IMG/VR virus record: IMGVR_UViG_3300025853_000585
Span: 1 to 25,493 of that record
Direction: 5' to 3' (one strand)
Length of the DNA: 25,493 nt
Source of the DNA: a virus
Shown here in pieces: positions 15,318 to 23,050 of the stretch. The position numbers and the translations under genes were made by a program. Every line of letters starts with the position of its first letter. The stretch's first letter is position 1. The notes beneath the pieces were generated by a model. That model was not told the DNA's origin, made no database searches, and saw nothing but the letters and a program-made list of their open reading frames with translations.

Positions 15318-16656
15318 GTCCTACCTCCTGTAATATGTGCAATAGATTTTCCATTCGCCCAAGCTTAGTATTAAGCTTTTTATACACTTCGGGCTCCCAA
15401 GTGTTTCGCGCTTGTATAAGTATAGTTTCGGTCTTTTGTGTTTGACCTGATCTATGTATACGTTGGTTGAATTGTTGAAAGTGTTCAGCATTGTATGTAG
15501 GTGAACACCATATAACTGTGTTAGCTTTAGTAAGAGTTAACCCATGACTTGCTGATTGTGGGTGACACAATAACATTTTAATATGGCCAGCTTGGAATCG
15601 TGCGACTATGTCTTTTCTCTTCTCAGCTTTGACTGTACCATCAATAACTTCATAGGTTACACCTTGTTTTTCTGCGAGTTCAATTAACGCATTGCGTTCG
15701 TGTCGCCAGTTGAATGCTACCAGACAGTGTGCACGTTGTTCTACAAGGGTCATAACTATGTCATAACGTTCTTGATGGATAAACTGCACCAACTTGTCTT
15801 CATCATATACTGCGCCTGTAACTAGCTGCAGCAGCTTCTTGACACGAGCTCCTGCATGAACAGCATTAACGGTACCTGTCTTAGTGTATAAAACAGAATC
15901 GTTAGCAAGGAGATTATATTTTTGCTGTATCTGTTTAGACAAGTTAGTGTTTATCGTACGTGTTATGTTGTCTGGTAGATCCATACATTCGGACAACGCA
16001 TAACGTATAGTTATATCTCGCAGTCGAATAGCAACTGCATCTTCAGCATCAGGTTTGTCTATCCATTCATTGGCAAAGCCATTGAACTTAGGTGTACATA
16101 CTTGAGACCTGAATTGAAAGAATCTAGCTCCTAGTCGTTTGCCGTCGTCGACTAACAAAGTTGGATGCCAAATATCTAAAATAGTATTACTGTTAGGAGT
16201 GCCAGACATGACAATCCTGTTAGTAAAGTGGTGGATAATATCTTTGATGTTTTTACTACGTTTAGCTGTACGATTTTTAAAAGCAGTAAACTCATCAATA
16301 ACAATAGTATCAAACTGTTTACAGTAACGTGTGTTTTTACGTAAAAAGTTAACAGCTTCAAAGTTAGTAATAACCATATCTAAATTATTTTCTTTAAATA
16401 CTTTTTCTCGGTTTTTAGCGTAAGCAACCCCATACTTTATATTGGGTTGGAACTTTTTAATGTCTTCGCCCCATGCTGCTTCTAATATAGAAAGAGGTGC
16501 TAAGACAAGTGTACGTCCCCCGATGGCTGCATGTGCGTCAAGCACGGCGCGTGTTTTACCAGTGCCTGGGTCCGAGGTAATCATACATTTTGGATTTGCT
16601 ACTATGAAATCAGTAGTCTTTTTTTGGTGGTCGTAAGCCACAGGTATATCGTTCAT
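15298..16656 (-). CDS. SNF2/DEAD-like superfamily II helicase
   Basis: 452 residues. Motif I SDPGTGKT (about 28-35), Ia LVLAPLSIL, II IDEFTAFKN, III MSGTPNSN, V ASHGLTLTKANTVIW and VI FNQRIHRSGQTQKT are in order, typical of the compact SNF2-like translocases of phages. Motif II reads DEFT, a tolerated variant of DExx. The enzyme would use ATP to translocate on duplex DNA during replication or recombination. It is the usual helicase partner of some viral family-A polymerases. The start at 16656 lies directly after the heptad-repeat leader, with AAGGAG eight bases upstream. Confidence 0.9.
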   Translation of the reverse strand: MNDIPVAYDHQKKTTDFIVANPKCMITSDPGTGKTRAVLDAHAAIGGRTLVLAPLSILEAAWGEDIKKFQPNIKYGVAYAKNREKVFKENNLDMVITNFEAVNFLRKNTRYCKQFDTIVIDEFTAFKNRTAKRSKNIKDIIHHFTNRIVMSGTPNSNTILDIWHPTLLVDDGKRLGARFFQFRSQVCTPKFNGFANEWIDKPDAEDAVAIRLRDITIRYALSECMDLPDNITRTINTNLSKQIQQKYNLLANDSVLYTKTGTVNAVHAGARVKKLLQLVTGAVYDEDKLVQFIHQERYDIVMTLVEQRAHCLVAFNWRHERNALIELAEKQGVTYEVIDGTVKAEKRKDIVARFQAGHIKMLLCHPQSASHGLTLTKANTVIWCSPTYNAEHFQQFNQRIHRSGQTQKTETILIQARNTWEPEVYKKLNTKLGRMENLLHILQEVGHGKETK

Positions 16657-16698
16657 CGTTACTCCTTAATCGTTAATCGTTATTTGTTAATCGTTAAT
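16657..16698 (-). repeat. Heptad tandem-repeat leader of the helicase gene
   Basis: Read on the minus strand the 42 bases before the start are six 7-base units: ATTAACG, ATTAACA, AATAACG, ATTAACG, ATTAAGG, AGTAACG. The periodicity continues into the gene as ATGAACG. The Shine-Dalgarno AAGGAG spans the last two units. Same unit family as 14910-14944. Confidence 0.8.
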
Positions 16699-16701
16699 AC
16701 T

Positions 16702-16729
16702 ATAATATCACGTTTCCGACCATTCGCAA
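16702..16729 (-). promoter_or_regulatory. Candidate sigma-70 promoter for the helicase sub-operon
   Basis: On the minus strand TTGCGA (16724-16729) and TATTAT (16702-16707) are separated by 16 bases; they match the consensus boxes at 4 and 5 of 6 positions. Transcription would start near 16695, making the heptad repeats the 5' leader. Confidence 0.4.
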
Positions 16730-17463
16730 ACCGGGTATTCACCCTTGCCATACGAACACCATTTGCAGTTGTAACTGCTAGGGTTTGGTGGAAACTTGGT
16801 TGCAGTAGTCATAGCTATTGCTCTATCGTGCAACTTGGGCATGAAGACCATTGCTTCATCCCGAGTGTACACCTGTTCTAACATAGTGCCGTGATCGAGA
16901 TACCATATCTCGGTTTTAGCAATTTGTAAGTCTGGGTATCTAAAAAAGCTACCAATTGCGTAAACAAGTGCTTGTTGGCTATGAGCAATTTCATTACCAA
17001 AAGCTTTACCTGTTTTATAATCAATAACTCTTGCTGATGTTTCTGTTTCGTGTACGAAAGCATCTAACTTAATGCGTCCCCACACGTCTGGGGCCATCCA
17101 ACCACACGGCTCCCAACCGCGCGTGAATCCCCAATCACCTTCAAGTTCAACTTTAGCATCTACAAATAGTTCTCTTAGAGTTTTAAATTGAGATGTAAAT
17201 TTTTTGAGTGTGTCAGGGAATTCCCCAAGCTTACCGCATACATAGTCTTCTGCTTGTTTGTGTATTTCCGTGCCTCGTGCCGCTGCGGGCCCGAAGTCTT
17301 CTTGCACCTTTTTAACTTTAGCTATGTAAGAGCGATAAGCGCATGATTCGAAAGTTTTTAGGGTAGAGTATGACCAGGCTGGTATATAGCCTAACTCTAT
17401 GTCCTCCGTGACCTCAACCGCTGAGATTAGGTCTGGACGCTTGGATTGTGTTAGATTCTTCAT
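16708..17463 (-). CDS. Cas4/RecB-like PD-(D/E)XK nuclease with Fe-S cysteines
   Basis: 251 residues. SYSTLKTFESCAYRSYI carries Cys41; ARGTEIHKQAEDYV has the motif I His68; IKLDAF holds Asp134; VIDYKTGK has Asp148 and Lys150; HSQQALVYAI is the QhxxY-type helix. Near the C-terminus CKWC (233, 236) and Cys246 complete a four-Cys set like the Fe-S cluster of Cas4/AddB exonucleases. It likely resects DNA ends in phage recombination or repair. No CRISPR array or other cas genes are present, so it is a phage recombination nuclease. It overlaps the primase-helicase gene by 50 bases. Confidence 0.85.
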   Translation of the reverse strand: MKNLTQSKRPDLISAVEVTEDIELGYIPAWSYSTLKTFESCAYRSYIAKVKKVQEDFGPAAARGTEIHKQAEDYVCGKLGEFPDTLKKFTSQFKTLRELFVDAKVELEGDWGFTRGWEPCGWMAPDVWGRIKLDAFVHETETSARVIDYKTGKAFGNEIAHSQQALVYAIGSFFRYPDLQIAKTEIWYLDHGTMLEQVYTRDEAMVFMPKLHDRAIAMTTATKFPPNPSSYNCKWCSYGKGEYPVCEWSET

Positions 17464-19900
17464 CTATTAGTCCTAAGTCCCTTTCATCGAAATGTTGTTC
17501 GATTAACTCCTTTCGTACATTATTGTCTATTTTCCATGCTAATACAACTCCCCGGGGGATCCCAGCTGTACGGTCCGTGCTTATGCGTTTACGTGCAGTT
17601 TTGATGTTTAGCCTGGACATACGTTTAGCAAATTCACGTTGTGAGATGGTATTACGGCTGTCAGTCATTGCATCGTACACTACTTTGAAATGAGCGAGTG
17701 GTATGACTTGTTCATTAGCTGCTTGTGCTAGCCAATCTTTTACATATCTTTGTGCCGTGCTGATGCCGCCTGCGTCAAATGTATTTGTAAGCGGAATATC
17801 TAAGATTTCTGTAAAGTATTCTAAGTTGCGTGTACGTATTGCGTTTGCAAATTCTTCAAGTACAGACATAGATACTTCTTTCATTTCTTTCTTAGCATCG
17901 TTTTCTAACGCAGTGTGAGCCATACGTGCATCAACTTTGAACTTGTTCAGAAGTCCTGACACGATATATAGTTCTTTATCTAATATCTCTAAGTTATCTA
18001 TTAGATCTTTGTGCGTAGTTGCAAGCTTAGTTTCTTGTCGAGGAGCAACGTTATAACGCCTATCTGAGTCTTCGATCTTTACTGCGTCTGCTCTGTTAGT
18101 CAGAAATATAAAGTTCGTGTAAGACGGCAGCTCGATCTGGTTGGTACGCATAGCTCTGATTGTAAGAGTGGGTTCTGTAATCTGATGTTTTAGCTTGTCA
18201 GCCATGCGGCCTACTGAGCCTGAATCAGCCATACGGAACTCATCAACTACAAGAAACATAGCTGTGCGCATGTAAAGGTTGAACTGTTCTTCTATATTTT
18301 CTAAAGCTCGCATTGGTGTTTGTTGTTCACCAAATAAAGGTTTGAGAATCTTGTGTACAAACAAACCCTTTCCGGTCCCAGGTACGCCCGTAAAGATCCA
18401 AGCGGTCATAGTTTTGCGTTTGTTCTGGTAAATGTACGCAAGCCAATTAATAAAGTGTTCAAACTCAGGTTTACCATTACCAAGAATGTGCATGACTAAC
18501 TTGTAAAAATTAGGTGCAACATTTTTGATTTCAATGGCAGTGCCGTATGTGAGTTCTTTTACGTTCTCTTCTGGGCGCAGCATGTACGACGTACGCCTGA
18601 ACAAGTTCACGCTGTACGGGACTGTATCTAAGTTAATACCGTCTTCACTGCTTGGATCAAATACGACCCGAGCATCAGGAATGTAATCCATGGTAGGGCG
18701 ACTATGAGACTTAAGAAAATCATTAAGGCTGTTTTTATTCGTGGGCGTGAGGGGGTAGTCTTCACTAAACTGTTGTTTGGTTTCATCATATACTCCGTTA
18801 TAAAATGTGTCTGTGTAAAAATCACGTAAGACAACTGGTTTCTTTTTAGTATCTGCATCTATTTTATCTGCAAAAATTTCAAATATAGTTCGATAGAAGT
18901 CTGCGTCTGCTTTTTCTATTTCCCAAATGGGTTCACCTTTGAAGTTGTACATGTAATGTGGGCTTGTTAATAAGAAGTAATAACCTCCACTGTCGCCTCC
19001 GTTCACATTACAGTTGACGTAGGGTTCTGACACACGCGTAACTTCAATGGTCATCTTGTCTGGGTTTTGTAACACTTCGTGCGACTCACCAGCAACGTTG
19101 ACCGTGGATAACTTACCTGTTCTCTTAGGAAGATTATTTTTCTTTCTAAGGTTGTCTTTAATCTGCAAACCTAGGGCATGAACTTTTTCAGGGTTCACCC
19201 CAACTAAAGACGAGGAGATTTTAAGAACAGCTGAACCACGGTCAACCTTGATGAATCTACCATTTGGATAAGGATCTTCAACACCAACAAATTTAGGTGG
19301 TGCTATGTAAATTAATTTACTGTTATCTGCTACAGATGGATCTAACACGCACGACAGACTTTGGCCGTTGGCCGATAGAGTAATTTGTTCTGCAAGAAAC
19401 TCTGTCTCGTAGTTAAGACCACGCATAAAGTCTTTGAGCGTTTTTGGATGTACGGGCATATCCATAAGAAAGAATAAATGTAATGAAATTGTATCTTTTT
19501 TTACACCCAAAGAAGCGCTGGCTTGCACTATGTACGAACAGTCGTGAAATATATCAGGTAACTGAAGCACGATACGATCGGCCATAGCTTGGATGTCATC
19601 TCCTGGGGTTGCACGTAGGCCATCAATGTCTAACACAAGCAACTCAGTCGGAGCTGTTCGGTCGGACATAAAAGCTCGGGGCTCATTTTTGAGTGGGCGT
19701 TTTAATGGTCCTTTTAACATGCACATGCCGTTTGCAGCTGCACTGCAAAGTGCACGAAATAGTTTGTTAAGACCTTTTTTATCAAGAGAAATATCTTCTT
19801 CTGATGATGTAAAGTTTTTAACAAGTGGGTATGGCTTAGTGCCATCTTTGGTGATTTCTTTAGCTAAAGGTTTTTTAGCTTGTAAAAATACAATATTCAT
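17414..19900 (-). CDS. Primase-helicase: AEP primase plus SF3 helicase
   Basis: 828 residues. The N-terminal half is an archaeo-eukaryotic-type primase: LLVLDIDG (Asp91, Asp93), SLHLFF (His141) and VLDPSV (Asp187). Residues about 460-640 are an SF3/D5-type helicase (DUF5906-like): Walker A GVPGTGKG (505-512), Walker B FLVVDEF (549-555), sensor 1 NFIFLTNRADA and the Arg-containing DSDRRYNV. The C-terminal 180 residues hold a winged-helix-like DNA-binding region (ISQREFAKRMSRLNIK). It would prime and unwind at the phage fork, next to the polymerase. The ribosome binding site AAGGAG lies in a hairpin loop overlapping the end of the CsrA-like gene; ATGA overlap couples the two. Confidence 0.9.
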   Translation of the reverse strand: MNIVFLQAKKPLAKEITKDGTKPYPLVKNFTSSEEDISLDKKGLNKLFRALCSAAANGMCMLKGPLKRPLKNEPRAFMSDRTAPTELLVLDIDGLRATPGDDIQAMADRIVLQLPDIFHDCSYIVQASASLGVKKDTISLHLFFLMDMPVHPKTLKDFMRGLNYETEFLAEQITLSANGQSLSCVLDPSVADNSKLIYIAPPKFVGVEDPYPNGRFIKVDRGSAVLKISSSLVGVNPEKVHALGLQIKDNLRKKNNLPKRTGKLSTVNVAGESHEVLQNPDKMTIEVTRVSEPYVNCNVNGGDSGGYYFLLTSPHYMYNFKGEPIWEIEKADADFYRTIFEIFADKIDADTKKKPVVLRDFYTDTFYNGVYDETKQQFSEDYPLTPTNKNSLNDFLKSHSRPTMDYIPDARVVFDPSSEDGINLDTVPYSVNLFRRTSYMLRPEENVKELTYGTAIEIKNVAPNFYKLVMHILGNGKPEFEHFINWLAYIYQNKRKTMTAWIFTGVPGTGKGLFVHKILKPLFGEQQTPMRALENIEEQFNLYMRTAMFLVVDEFRMADSGSVGRMADKLKHQITEPTLTIRAMRTNQIELPSYTNFIFLTNRADAVKIEDSDRRYNVAPRQETKLATTHKDLIDNLEILDKELYIVSGLLNKFKVDARMAHTALENDAKKEMKEVSMSVLEEFANAIRTRNLEYFTEILDIPLTNTFDAGGISTAQRYVKDWLAQAANEQVIPLAHFKVVYDAMTDSRNTISQREFAKRMSRLNIKTARKRISTDRTAGIPRGVVLAWKIDNNVRKELIEQHFDERDLGLIDEESNTIQASRPNLSG

Positions 19901-20091
19901 AGTTTCTCCTTAACTTTGTAAACCTCTTCTCTATCTATGCGGACAGTTGGATCCGCTTCGAACGCGAGTTTGCATGCGCGTTGAGAAATGTTGGTAACCG
20001 TAATCGTGCACATTTCGCCACCTGGCGTGTAAACTCTGACACGATCACCAACTTTTCTTGTTAGGATGAGGTTTGATTTTTTATTTGTCAT
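19897..20091 (-). CDS. csrA-like: Phage-encoded CsrA/RsmA-like translational regulator
   Basis: 64 residues with a seven-residue N-terminal extension before the CsrA core. LILTRKVGDRVRVYTPG aligns with LILTRRVGETLMIG of E. coli CsrA, and IDREEVYKV with VHREEIYQ. Key RNA-contact positions are kept: Leu10 (L4), Arg12 (R6) and Arg54 (R44). The family forms a beta-swapped dimer that binds GGA in hairpin loops, often over ribosome binding sites, and blocks or alters translation. It lies between polymerase and primase-helicase, overlapping both by 11 and 4 bases. AAGGAGG at 20102-20108 is 14 bases from the start, so translation may depend on coupling. See findings for candidate target hairpins. Confidence 0.85.
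   Translation of the reverse strand: MTNKKSNLILTRKVGDRVRVYTPGGEMCTITVTNISQRACKLAFEADPTVRIDREEVYKVKEKL
19901..19915 (-). promoter_or_regulatory. Shine-Dalgarno hairpin of the primase-helicase gene
   Basis: On the minus strand AGTT (19915-19912) pairs with AACT (19904-19901) around the 7-base loop AAGGAGA. The start codon at 19900 follows directly. It lies within the last codons of the CsrA-like gene, so it is a plausible autoregulatory site. Confidence 0.5.
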
Positions 20092-21877
20092 AGACTTGGC
20101 TTACGCCTCCTTCTGCATCAAGCGGTAAATCTTTACACCAGCTTGGTGGAGTCTTCATAATGTTTAGTATCTTTTCCATTGTAACATCTGAATCAAGTTT
20201 AGAACCTAATGCAATGATTTCATCATGTACTTGTAATACTACATCAACTTCTGGGAGTGCGTGTACCTCTAACATTTGATCGGTAATAACAATACGAGCT
20301 AGTGCTTGTATCACGTTCTCCGCCAGACGGGGGCCGTATGTACGTACGATGCCTTTTTGGGTTGTGTAAATAAATTCGCCATCCGTGTATCGCAAATCAG
20401 GATACGACAATGACATACCGTTTGGCAGTTCAATGCGTTGCGGTCCAACCTTTAGCGGCCCGTACTCTGTACCGTAATCTCTGGGTGAAATCATGTTAAA
20501 CAATAGATCTTTCATGCGTGCCCATAGGATTGGAATGTTGCTATAGGTACCACGATACTGAGTAACAATATTGAGTGCGGTCATTAAACTTACATCAACT
20601 GACGGCGAACCTGACTTTAAGGTATCTTGGAACTTGTTATGTCCCATGCCATACCCCAGCCCGAGAACTGCGGTTTTGCCGACATACCTTTCTAGTTTGT
20701 TTTCTTTTGTGATTGTTCTACCGTAAACCTGACCAGCAAATTCACAATACACATCACGGCCTTCTACGAACGCATCAATTAAGTCTTGTTCTTTGGCTAG
20801 CCATGCGAGCATGCGTGCTTCGATGTTAGACAAATCAGCAATGTACATGCGTTGGCCTTCTGGGGCTTTGATTGCCGTACGTAATTTAGATCCGCGTGGT
20901 AAGTTTTGTAGGTTGATTTTATCTGAGCCACCAAACCTACCTGTGTGAGCGGCATAATAACGCAGTGGTACACCAAAGCTGCCGTCAGGGTTGCACGAAT
21001 CAATAAACCTTTGTGCTCTGGTCTCATCAATACGTGACTTAACAACTTCTCTGGCCTCCCAAATGCACGAATGTTCTGGGTACATGTTGCACATTTGTAT
21101 GTAGGCAGGGTCATTTTTACCAAAGGCTGGTATCTTTTTACCAGTCGTTGGGCTTTTCTTCGTGGGTATTGTAATGCCCAGGCTCTCCAGGTGCGCACGA
21201 AACTTTTGCTGTGACGCAAGAACTTCGCGTGTTACACCTGATGAGCTGATGGCATCTTCTGCACGTTTTGCCATATCTTCTTTATATTGCAACAGCATTG
21301 GCTGATCCAACAGAAGTTTTGGCTCCACGAACATCCGTGTAGTTAGATCAATCAAGTCAAGTTCTGACTCTGGAAATCCAACCACATAGGACTGAAAAAG
21401 AGCGTACGTTAAGTCAACATCCTGAATACAATACGAACCTATTTGTTCGTCAAGCTCTGGGTCAAGGTCGCGTATGCCTTTGGCACTTGCAAGTTCTTCT
21501 CCCTTTCGCATAGTATTATCAGACGGAAACTCGCGTGTAACGCAATCTTTCAGCCTTGCGGACACATTAGGGTACAAACCTCTGCTCATTGCAGCTGTAT
21601 CATAGTAATACAGTGGGTTGTATCCGTAGTGCCTCGTAAGAATGAAGGCATCAAACAGAGTATTGTGGCAAACCAAAGCGGTTTCACCCCAATCAATCGC
21701 AGCTAAGATATCGTCTACCTCATCAGCGCTATACCATTCGGTATCTCCATCGTCCACTTTCAGTCCTACACCCCAAACTTTAAAATCTTTGTGATTTATA
21801 TATTGTGCTGTAGACATTTTAGTCAGTGTAAAATGTGTGTCGTAATAGGTCTCAAAGTCTAAATATAAATTTTTCAT
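20081..21877 (-). CDS. polA: Family-A DNA polymerase (PolA type, 3'-5' exonuclease active)
   Basis: 598 residues from ATG 21877, which overlaps the upstream stop as ATGA; a GTG 12 bases earlier is less likely. Exonuclease motifs: YLDFETY (Asp7, Glu9), HNTLFDAF (Asp76), YCIQDVDL (Tyr149, Asp153). Polymerase motif A ADLSNIEARMLAWLA (Asp348), motif B RYVGKTAVLGLGYG (Arg397, Lys401, Leu405), motif C QVHDEI (His551, Asp552). The 5'-3' exonuclease domain of bacterial Pol I is absent, as in phage replicases. The residue equivalent to E. coli Phe762 is Leu (Leu405). It replicates the phage genome with the neighbouring primase-helicase and SNF2 helicase. Confidence 0.95.
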   Translation of the reverse strand: MKNLYLDFETYYDTHFTLTKMSTAQYINHKDFKVWGVGLKVDDGDTEWYSADEVDDILAAIDWGETALVCHNTLFDAFILTRHYGYNPLYYYDTAAMSRGLYPNVSARLKDCVTREFPSDNTMRKGEELASAKGIRDLDPELDEQIGSYCIQDVDLTYALFQSYVVGFPESELDLIDLTTRMFVEPKLLLDQPMLLQYKEDMAKRAEDAISSSGVTREVLASQQKFRAHLESLGITIPTKKSPTTGKKIPAFGKNDPAYIQMCNMYPEHSCIWEAREVVKSRIDETRAQRFIDSCNPDGSFGVPLRYYAAHTGRFGGSDKINLQNLPRGSKLRTAIKAPEGQRMYIADLSNIEARMLAWLAKEQDLIDAFVEGRDVYCEFAGQVYGRTITKENKLERYVGKTAVLGLGYGMGHNKFQDTLKSGSPSVDVSLMTALNIVTQYRGTYSNIPILWARMKDLLFNMISPRDYGTEYGPLKVGPQRIELPNGMSLSYPDLRYTDGEFIYTTQKGIVRTYGPRLAENVIQALARIVITDQMLEVHALPEVDVVLQVHDEIIALGSKLDSDVTMEKILNIMKTPPSWCKDLPLDAEGGVSQVYDK

Positions 21878-22071
21878 TTTGTTTCCCACCTTTTAATAAA
21901 TGTTTCTGCTACCAAACCTTTTTTGACAAGCAGTCTCATCTCTTTCCAAACTTGTTCTATGCTCTCTGCTGAGCCAAAGTTAGTTGGTGTAGACTCGTGG
22001 GCCCATTCAACGTTTTCAGAGACCCATTCAACAAGGTCGTCCATTAGTTTTATTTTATCTGCTGTAGTCAT
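21874..22071 (-). CDS. Unknown small acidic protein
   Basis: 65 residues, mainly helical (DKIKLMDDLVEWVSENVEW, then a helix ending KEMRLLVKKGLVAETFIKRW). No family recognised. GAGGG seven bases before the start is the ribosome binding site. It overlaps the upstream gene by 17 bases and the polymerase start by four (ATGA), so all three are co-translated. Confidence 0.55.
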   Translation of the reverse strand: MTTADKIKLMDDLVEWVSENVEWAHESTPTNFGSAESIEQVWKEMRLLVKKGLVAETFIKRWETK

Positions 22072-22330
22072 TTTTAGCCCTCTGTATAGTGTTATCTATT
22101 ACCAACTCTGCGTTCTCTTTGTCTGGGGCAAGTCGATACGCAATTTGAACAAAGAAATCTAAACCTACATGTAAGACATGAGGCACATTTAAGTGTTCGG
22201 CTGCTTTCGAAACTGCTGCGTCAAGATCTTTAAACAGCTGATCATGCGCTGCTTCTTCGTTGACTAAACGTTCCATAGTTTCTTTCTCGGATTCAATGGG
22301 CTTGCCATCTTTGTCTATTATATTACTCAT
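22055..22330 (-). CDS. Unknown small helical protein
   Basis: 91 residues from ATG 22330. The frame is open further upstream, but this ATG overlaps the preceding stop (ATGA) and follows AAGGAG in a hairpin loop, so it is the start. Composition is helical and acidic (MERLVNEEAAHDQLFKDLD), with a hydrophobic middle (VPHVLHVGLDFFVQIAY). No known domain. Early position in the leftward operon suggests a regulatory or host-takeover role, unproven. Confidence 0.6.
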   Translation of the reverse strand: MSNIIDKDGKPIESEKETMERLVNEEAAHDQLFKDLDAAVSKAAEHLNVPHVLHVGLDFFVQIAYRLAPDKENAELVIDNTIQRAKNDYSR

Positions 22331-22539
22331 AGTTCCTCCTTGAACTGTTTTATTTTCGTACACCATTCTTCGTATTCTGAACGTTTTGCACGTTCCCAAC
22401 CTATTTGCTTACTGGTGTACATATTGTAAGCAACAGATAATTTGACATACTTCCATTGTATATAAGGTAAGTCGTCTGGATTGTTGTATGTATATGGATG
22501 AATCGGATTACGTTTCACATAGACATGAGATGGGGGCAT
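22327..22539 (-). CDS. First gene of the leftward replication operon, unknown
   Basis: 70 residues, rich in aromatic residues (HPYTYNNPDDLPYIQWKYVK) with a charged helical end (GWERAKRSEYEEWCTKIKQF). No known domain. Start ATG 22539 is preceded by AGGAG held in the loop of a perfect 8-bp AT hairpin. It is the first gene after the divergent promoter region, so it is probably expressed early and its translation may be under strong control. Confidence 0.6.
   Translation of the reverse strand: MPPSHVYVKRNPIHPYTYNNPDDLPYIQWKYVKLSVAYNMYTSKQIGWERAKRSEYEEWCTKIKQFKEEL
22331..22346 (-). promoter_or_regulatory. CsrA-type Shine-Dalgarno hairpin (AAGGAG hexaloop)
   Basis: On the minus strand AGTTC pairs with GAACT over 5 bp, exposing AAGGAG in a hexaloop closed by C-G. 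The ATG at 22330 follows with no gap. The same 15 bases, AGTTCAAGGAGGAAC, occur at 8368-8382 on the plus strand ahead of an unrelated gene. Confidence 0.65.
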
Positions 22540-22559
22540 TTAATTACTCCTTAATTAAA
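22539..22559 (-). promoter_or_regulatory. Shine-Dalgarno hairpin at the head of the leftward operon
   Basis: On the minus strand TTTAATTA (22559-22552) pairs perfectly with TAATTAAA (22546-22539), leaving only AGGAG in the loop. The last A of the arm is the A of the start codon. Longest member of the hairpin family, 8 bp, all A-T. Confidence 0.65.
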
Positions 22560-22560
22560 C

Positions 22561-22589
22561 TTGACAAAAACCAATATGGTCTTTATGAC
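22561..22589 (+). promoter_or_regulatory. Candidate sigma-70 promoter for the isolated plus-strand gene
   Basis: Perfect -35 TTGACA at 22561-22566, 17-base spacer, then TATGAC (22584-22589; 4 of 6 matches to the -10 box). Expected transcript start near 22596, giving a leader of about 44 bases to ATG 22640. Confidence 0.5.
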
Positions 22590-22598
22590 TGTATATAG

Positions 22599-22627
22599 AT
22601 ATTACCTAATAATGGGTGATAAAACAA
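22599..22627 (-). promoter_or_regulatory. Candidate leftward promoter facing the rightward one
   Basis: On the minus strand TTGTTT (22622-22627) and TAATAT (22599-22604) with a 17-base spacer. Transcription would start near 22592 and read the replication operon. It faces and overlaps the rightward candidate at 22561-22589. Matches are moderate (3 and 4 of 6). Confidence 0.35.
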
Positions 22628-22639
22628 ACGGAGAATATT

Positions 22640-23050
22640 ATGGCAACTTTTACAAGTGATCCTGTTTCAGGTAATCAGTCGTTCAAGCCATTCCCAAGTG
22701 GAAATATTGGCGTAAGATACGCTAAATTTAATGTAACTGCTGCACCAAATGCTGCTGATGTATACCAAATGGTAGACATCTTTGCTGGTGAAACTTTACA
22801 TGACATCAAAATAAAGTCTTCTGATTTAGACACAGGCACAGGTTTAGTACTTGACGTCGGTGACGGTACAGATTCAGACAGATTTATTGATGGTTCTACA
22901 ATCGGCCAAGCCGGTGGTACAGACCATGAAGATGCAAATCTTGCTCCTATTACCTATAGTGCAGATGATACTATTGACATTACTTGTCAAGTAGCACCTG
23001 CAGGTGATGTTGCAACTGGCACATTAGAAATGTGGATTTACGTATCGTAA
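22640..23050 (+). CDS. Virion decoration-like beta-sandwich protein
   Basis: 136 residues from ATG 22640, which follows GGAG at six bases; an in-frame GTG at 22616 lacks a ribosome binding site. The sequence MATFTSDPVSGNQSFKPFP and the block DLDTGTGLVLDVGDGTDSDR followed by TYSADDTIDITCQ is a pattern I know from marine phages as a small virion (head decoration or fibre-like) protein with beta strands throughout. No signal peptide. It is the only plus-strand gene between two leftward blocks and has its own promoter candidate, suggesting separate, probably high-level expression. Confidence 0.65.
   Translation: MATFTSDPVSGNQSFKPFPSGNIGVRYAKFNVTAAPNAADVYQMVDIFAGETLHDIKIKSSDLDTGTGLVLDVGDGTDSDRFIDGSTIGQAGGTDHEDANLAPITYSADDTIDITCQVAPAGDVATGTLEMWIYVS

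Noticed and set aside
16708-17463. Cas4-like nuclease as evidence of a CRISPR system
   Set aside because: No Cas1/Cas2 or array; Cas4/AddB-like nucleases are common in phage recombination modules.
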